8,069 nucleotides of DNA, taken from NCBI GenBank assembly GCA_028869035.1, contig JAGWTL010000121.1:1-8069 (forward strand). The letters are read 5' to 3'. Below, piece after piece: positions 5,522-8,069 of this stretch (position 1 is the stretch's first letter; every line of letters begins with the position of its first letter). The translations under genes and the position numbers were made by a program. This stretch comes from Burkholderiales bacterium (GTDB taxonomy: Bacteria; Pseudomonadota; Gammaproteobacteria; Burkholderiales; Burkholderiaceae_C). Below the pieces are notes generated by a model. The model saw only the letters and a list, made by a program, of their open reading frames with translations, did no database searches and had not been told where the DNA came from.

Positions 5522-7615
5522 ATGTCCGCATCCACCACGCTCCCCGGCCTCTCGCTTTACCCCCATCTGCTGGCCCCGCTGGACCTCGGCTACACGCAGC
5601 TCAAGAACCGCGTGCTCATGGGCTCCATGCACACCGGCCTGGAAGACGGGCGCGACCTGAGCAAGCTGGCAGCGTACTTCCGCGAGCGCGCCGAGGGCGA
5701 GGTGGGGCTCATGGTGACGGGCGGTTTTGCGCCCAATATCGCGGGCTGGGCCAAGCCCTTCGCCGGCACGCTGTCCACCTCGGGCGCGGCCAGACGGCAC
5801 CAGGTGGTGACACGCGCCGTGCACGAGGCCGGCGGCAAGATCGCGCTGCAGATCCTGCACACGGGGCGCTACGCCTACCACCCGCTGGCCGTGGCGCCCT
5901 CGGCCATCAAGTCGCCCATTTCGCCCTTCAAGCCTTTTGAACTCTCCAGCAGAGGGGTGGAGCGGCAGATCCGCGCCTTCGTGAATTGCGCCGTGAAAGC
6001 GCGTGAAGCCGGTTACGACGGCGTGGAGATCATGGGTTCCGAGGGTTATTTCATCAACCAGTTTCTCGCCAGGCACACCAACCACCGCGACGACCCCTGG
6101 GGCGGCGACTACAGCCAGCGCATGCGCCTGCCGCTGGAGATCGTGCAGCGCACGCGCGAGGCCGTGGGGCAAGACTTCATCATCATCTACCGCCTTTCCA
6201 TGATCGACCTGGTGCCCGGCGGCAGCTCCTGGGACGAGGTGGTCACGCTGGGCAAGGCCGTGGCGCAGGGCGGGGCCAGCATCATCAACACCGGCATAGG
6301 CTGGCACGAGGCCCGCGTGCCCACCATTGCCACCAGCGTGCCGCGCGCGGCCTTTGCCTGGGTCACGAAAAAGATGAAGGCCGAGTTCGCGGCGGCGGGC
6401 CTGAGCACGCCGCTGGTGACCTCCAACCGCATCAACACCCCCGAGGTGGCCGAAGCTTTGCTGGCCGAGGGCAGCGCCGACATGGTGTCCATGGCCCGCC
6501 CGCTGCTGGCCGACGCGGACTTCGTGAAGAAGGCGGCACTGGGTCGCAGTGCGGACATCAACACCTGCATCGCCTGCAACCAGGCCTGCCTGGACCACAT
6601 CTTCAGGAACAAGCTCACGAGTTGCCTGGTGAACCCGCGGGCCTGCCACGAGACCGAGCTGGTCTACCGCCCCACAGTGCAGCGCAAACGCATGGCCGTG
6701 GTGGGGGCCGGCCCGGCCGGCCTGACGGCGGCCACGCTGGCCGCCGAGCGCGGGCACGAGGTGCATCTGTTCGACGCGGCCCCCGAGATCGGCGGCCAGC
6801 TCAATATGGCCAAGGTGGTGCCGGGCAAGGAGGAGTTCCACGAGATGCTGCGTTACCTGGCGCGGCGCGTGCAGACCACGGGTGTGCAGCTGCACCTCAA
6901 CAGCACCGTGTTGGCGGCCGACCTGCAGGGTTTCGACGAGGTGATCGTGGCCACGGGTGTGACACCACGCGATCCGAAGATCGAAGGGCAGAACCACCCC
7001 AAGGTGCTGAGTTACATCGACGTGCTGCGGCGCAAGTTGCCCGTGGGCCGGCGCGTGGCCATCGTGGGCGCGGGCGGCATCGGTTTTGACGTGGCGGAGT
7101 TCCTGGTGAGCGAAGGCCACTCCACCACGGTGGACTTGCCGGCCTGGTTGGCCGAGTGGGGCGTGACGGACCCGGCGCAGGAGCGCGGCGGCCTGAGCGC
7201 TGAAGGGCCGCAGGTGGGCCCGCCCGAGCGCCAGGTGACCCTGCTGCAGCGCAAGGCCGGCAAGCTGGGCGACGGCCTGGGCAAGACCACGGGCTGGATC
7301 CACCGCGCCGCGCTCAAGATGAAGCAGGTCAAGATGATCGGCGGCGTGAACTACGAGCGCATCGGCGCGTTCACCGAAGGGACAACTCAAGGTTGGGGCC
7401 TGCTGGTGTCCTATGGCGAGCAGCGCGAGAACCCGACGTGGATCGCCTGCGACACGGTGGTGCTGTGCGCGGGCCAGCTGCCGCTGCGCACGCTGGCCGA
7501 TGAGCTGCAGGCGCAGGGAAAAAAGCCTCACCTGATCGGCGGTGCGCTGGAGGCGGGTGAGCTGGATGCCAAGCGCGCCATCGACCAGGCGGCGCGGCTG
7601 GCGGCACGGCTGTGA
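5522..7615 (+). CDS. fadH: 2,4-dienoyl-CoA reductase (NADPH), FadH type
   Basis: It reduces 2,4-dienoyl-CoA with NADPH, an auxiliary step for beta-oxidation of fatty acids with even-position double bonds. At 697 residues it is close to E. coli FadH (about 670). The N-terminal FMN TIM barrel of the old yellow enzyme type (about 10-345) carries the expected catalytic pair: Y176 in GSEGYFINQFLARHTNHR and H262 in GIGWHEARVPT. The 4Fe-4S ligands are C349, C352, C356 and C368 (C-x2-C-x3-C-x11-C). An FAD/NADPH two-dinucleotide-fold region follows, with VVGAGPAG (393-400) and IVGAGGIG (514-521). LLQRKAGKLGDGLGKTTGWIHR (574-595) and LIGGALEAGELDAKRAI (671-687) are FadH-type C-terminal motifs, which favour FadH over trimethylamine dehydrogenase or other members of the class. 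All cofactor sites look intact. ATG 5522 has only a weak GGAAAA before it. The gene is a single unit, divergent from the small basic protein gene. Confidence 0.95.
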   Translation: MSASTTLPGLSLYPHLLAPLDLGYTQLKNRVLMGSMHTGLEDGRDLSKLAAYFRERAEGEVGLMVTGGFAPNIAGWAKPFAGTLSTSGAARRHQVVTRAVHEAGGKIALQILHTGRYAYHPLAVAPSAIKSPISPFKPFELSSRGVERQIRAFVNCAVKAREAGYDGVEIMGSEGYFINQFLARHTNHRDDPWGGDYSQRMRLPLEIVQRTREAVGQDFIIIYRLSMIDLVPGGSSWDEVVTLGKAVAQGGASIINTGIGWHEARVPTIATSVPRAAFAWVTKKMKAEFAAAGLSTPLVTSNRINTPEVAEALLAEGSADMVSMARPLLADADFVKKAALGRSADINTCIACNQACLDHIFRNKLTSCLVNPRACHETELVYRPTVQRKRMAVVGAGPAGLTAATLAAERGHEVHLFDAAPEIGGQLNMAKVVPGKEEFHEMLRYLARRVQTTGVQLHLNSTVLAADLQGFDEVIVATGVTPRDPKIEGQNHPKVLSYIDVLRRKLPVGRRVAIVGAGGIGFDVAEFLVSEGHSTTVDLPAWLAEWGVTDPAQERGGLSAEGPQVGPPERQVTLLQRKAGKLGDGLGKTTGWIHRAALKMKQVKMIGGVNYERIGAFTEGTTQGWGLLVSYGEQRENPTWIACDTVVLCAGQLPLRTLADELQAQGKKPHLIGGALEAGELDAKRAIDQAARLAARL

Positions 7616-7619
7616 ACGG

Positions 7620-7646
7620 GCTGTTCAGGCAGCCTGCCTGAACAGC
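7620..7646. other. Perfect hairpin between fadH and the convergent winged-helix gene
   Basis: GCTGTTCAGGCA (7620-7631) pairs with TGCCTGAACAGC (7635-7646) around GCC, a 12-bp perfect stem. It begins 5 bp after the fadH stop and overlaps the last codons and stop of the minus-strand gene (stop at 7625-7627). No U-tract follows on either strand, so it is more likely an mRNA 3'-end stabiliser or Rho-assisted stop than a classical terminator. Confidence 0.55.
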
Positions 7647-7987
7647 GAAAGGTGGATTTCCACGGACTCAAAGGGCACGAAGACCGCGTCTTCGGGGGTG
7701 CGTTGCACTAGGCCGTGCTCTTCGAGCTTGGCCACGTCGGTGTGCACATTGGAGTAGTTGCGCCCGGTTTCCTTGGCCAGGGCGTAGACGGAACAGGGGC
7801 CGCACTGGCGCAGGGCTTCGAGCAGGTCGATGCGCGCGGGGGTGAGTTCCGAAAACAGGATGCGGGCCGATTCGAAGCTCAGGTGGCAGTCGGCTCCATA
7901 ACGCGCGCCGGCCTCGGCCGCCTTGAGCTGGCGGCGCGCGGTCTTGAAGACCGAGCCGCGGGGGGCGATGTCGATGACGGCTTTCAT
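7625..7987 (-). CDS. Winged-helix DNA-binding protein (COG4190/HVO_A0114-like), probable antitoxin
   Basis: The 120-residue product has an N-terminal region with VFKTARRQLKAAEAG (13-27) and LSFESARILFSELTPARIDLLEAL (36-59). This leads into a MarR-like winged helix (about 49-98): CSVYALAKETGRNYSNVHTD (65-84) as the helix-turn-helix and VAKLEEHGLVQR (85-96) leading to the wing. The layout matches the COG4190 group of small predicted regulators. Its ATG overlaps the stop of the preceding gene as ATGA, and its Shine-Dalgarno GGAG (8000-7997) lies inside that gene, so the two are translationally coupled. In toxin-antitoxin pairs such an arrangement gives an antitoxin that also represses its operon; that role is inferred here. 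Three cysteines (C34, C62, C65) are present with no clear metal motif. The DNA-binding call is firm; antitoxin is moderate. Confidence 0.8.
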   Translation of the reverse strand: MKAVIDIAPRGSVFKTARRQLKAAEAGARYGADCHLSFESARILFSELTPARIDLLEALRQCGPCSVYALAKETGRNYSNVHTDVAKLEEHGLVQRTPEDAVFVPFESVEIHLSLFRQAA

Positions 7988-8069
7988 GGCGAGGGACTCC
8001 GGGTTTCAACATCACGCCGGAAATCGTCCAGCAGGCGGTCGAGGCTCACAAAGGTGCAGGGTGTTTCGT
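7984..8069 (-). CDS. C-terminal end of a possible TumE/DUF6516-family toxin (runs off right edge)
   Basis: Only 27 codons and the stop (TGA 7986-7984) are in the window. They encode a tail with FVSLDRLLDDFRRDV followed by ETRSPSP. The pattern 'F-V-S-(V/L)-x-x-L-L-x-D-F-x-x-D-V' resembles the end of DUF6516/TumE-type proteins, which I recall as often paired with COG4190-type regulators. The stop overlaps the start of the downstream winged-helix gene by ATGA, which supports a real coding end in this frame. The family call rests on very little sequence and on the neighbour. Confidence 0.45.
   Translation of the reverse strand, partial: ETPCTFVSLDRLLDDFRRDVETRSPSP

Noticed and set aside
3903..5660. 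585-codon open frame on the plus strand opposite the SBP-permease and small gene
   Set aside because: It crosses two real genes and a strong terminator, and its translation is low-complexity Gln/Arg/Gly/Asp sequence typical of antisense frames.
5480..7531. 683-codon open frame on the minus strand opposite fadH
   Set aside because: It is a mirror frame of a high-GC gene: rich in His, Gln, Arg and Gly with no domain pattern, while the plus strand encodes an intact FadH with all catalytic and cofactor residues.
7620..7646. Hairpin after fadH as a Rho-independent terminator
   Set aside because: The stem is strong, but no U-tract follows on either strand, so it is listed only as a hairpin.
1..8069. 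CRISPR array, tRNA/rRNA genes, insertion sequence or phage genes
   Set aside because: No regularly spaced repeats, cloverleaf-like sequence, transposase or phage motifs were seen on either strand by reading.

Overview
The window is GC-rich, densely coding DNA. Its gene content (a FadH-type dienoyl-CoA reductase, a MASE4-GGDEF diguanylate cyclase, a BASS-family transporter, an Mpo1-like protein and a fused osmoprotectant SBP-permease) fits a free-living betaproteobacterium, most likely Burkholderiales and perhaps Comamonadaceae. That placement is inferred from family resemblance and codon style, not from a marker gene. I see no rRNA, tRNA, CRISPR array, transposase or phage gene.

Layout, left to right. 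(1) A Crp/Fnr-family regulator runs off the left edge on the minus strand (1-263). (2) A 101-bp divergent spacer carries a near-perfect FNR/DNR-type box (332-345). (3) A plus-strand pair follows: an Mpo1-like (DUF962) membrane protein (365-901) and a bile acid:sodium symporter family transporter (960-1835). (4) A hairpin terminator (1860-1880) separates them from a convergent MASE4-GGDEF diguanylate cyclase on the minus strand (1908-3329). (5) The longest gene-free stretch, about 220-250 bp (3330-3581), holds a promoter candidate and a 15-bp-arm palindromic repeat (3517-3548). (6) A minus-strand fusion of a glycine betaine/osmoprotectant binding protein and its permease (3582-5135) has no ATPase gene beside it. 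(7) A strong 18-bp-stem terminator (5162-5200) and a second small hairpin (5206-5223) lie just upstream of it. (8) A 56-residue, very basic small protein is on the minus strand (5229-5399). (9) Divergent from it is a full-length 2,4-dienoyl-CoA reductase gene, fadH (5522-7615). (10) Converging on fadH from the right edge is a translationally coupled pair that looks like a toxin-antitoxin module: the C-terminal end of a TumE/DUF6516-like protein (7984-8069, partial) and a COG4190-type winged-helix protein (7625-7987).

The genes form several short, mostly unrelated transcription units rather than one pathway. FadH serves beta-oxidation of unsaturated fatty acids, and the Mpo1-like protein may act on 2-hydroxy fatty acids, but nothing in the layout links them. 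The points most worth following up are the FNR-type box between a Crp/Fnr regulator and the Mpo1-like gene, the inverted-order SBP-permease fusion preceded by a terminator only 26 bp from its start, the possible toxin-antitoxin pair at the right edge, and the palindromic element flanked by an 8-bp direct repeat. I did not find a clearly new multi-gene system.
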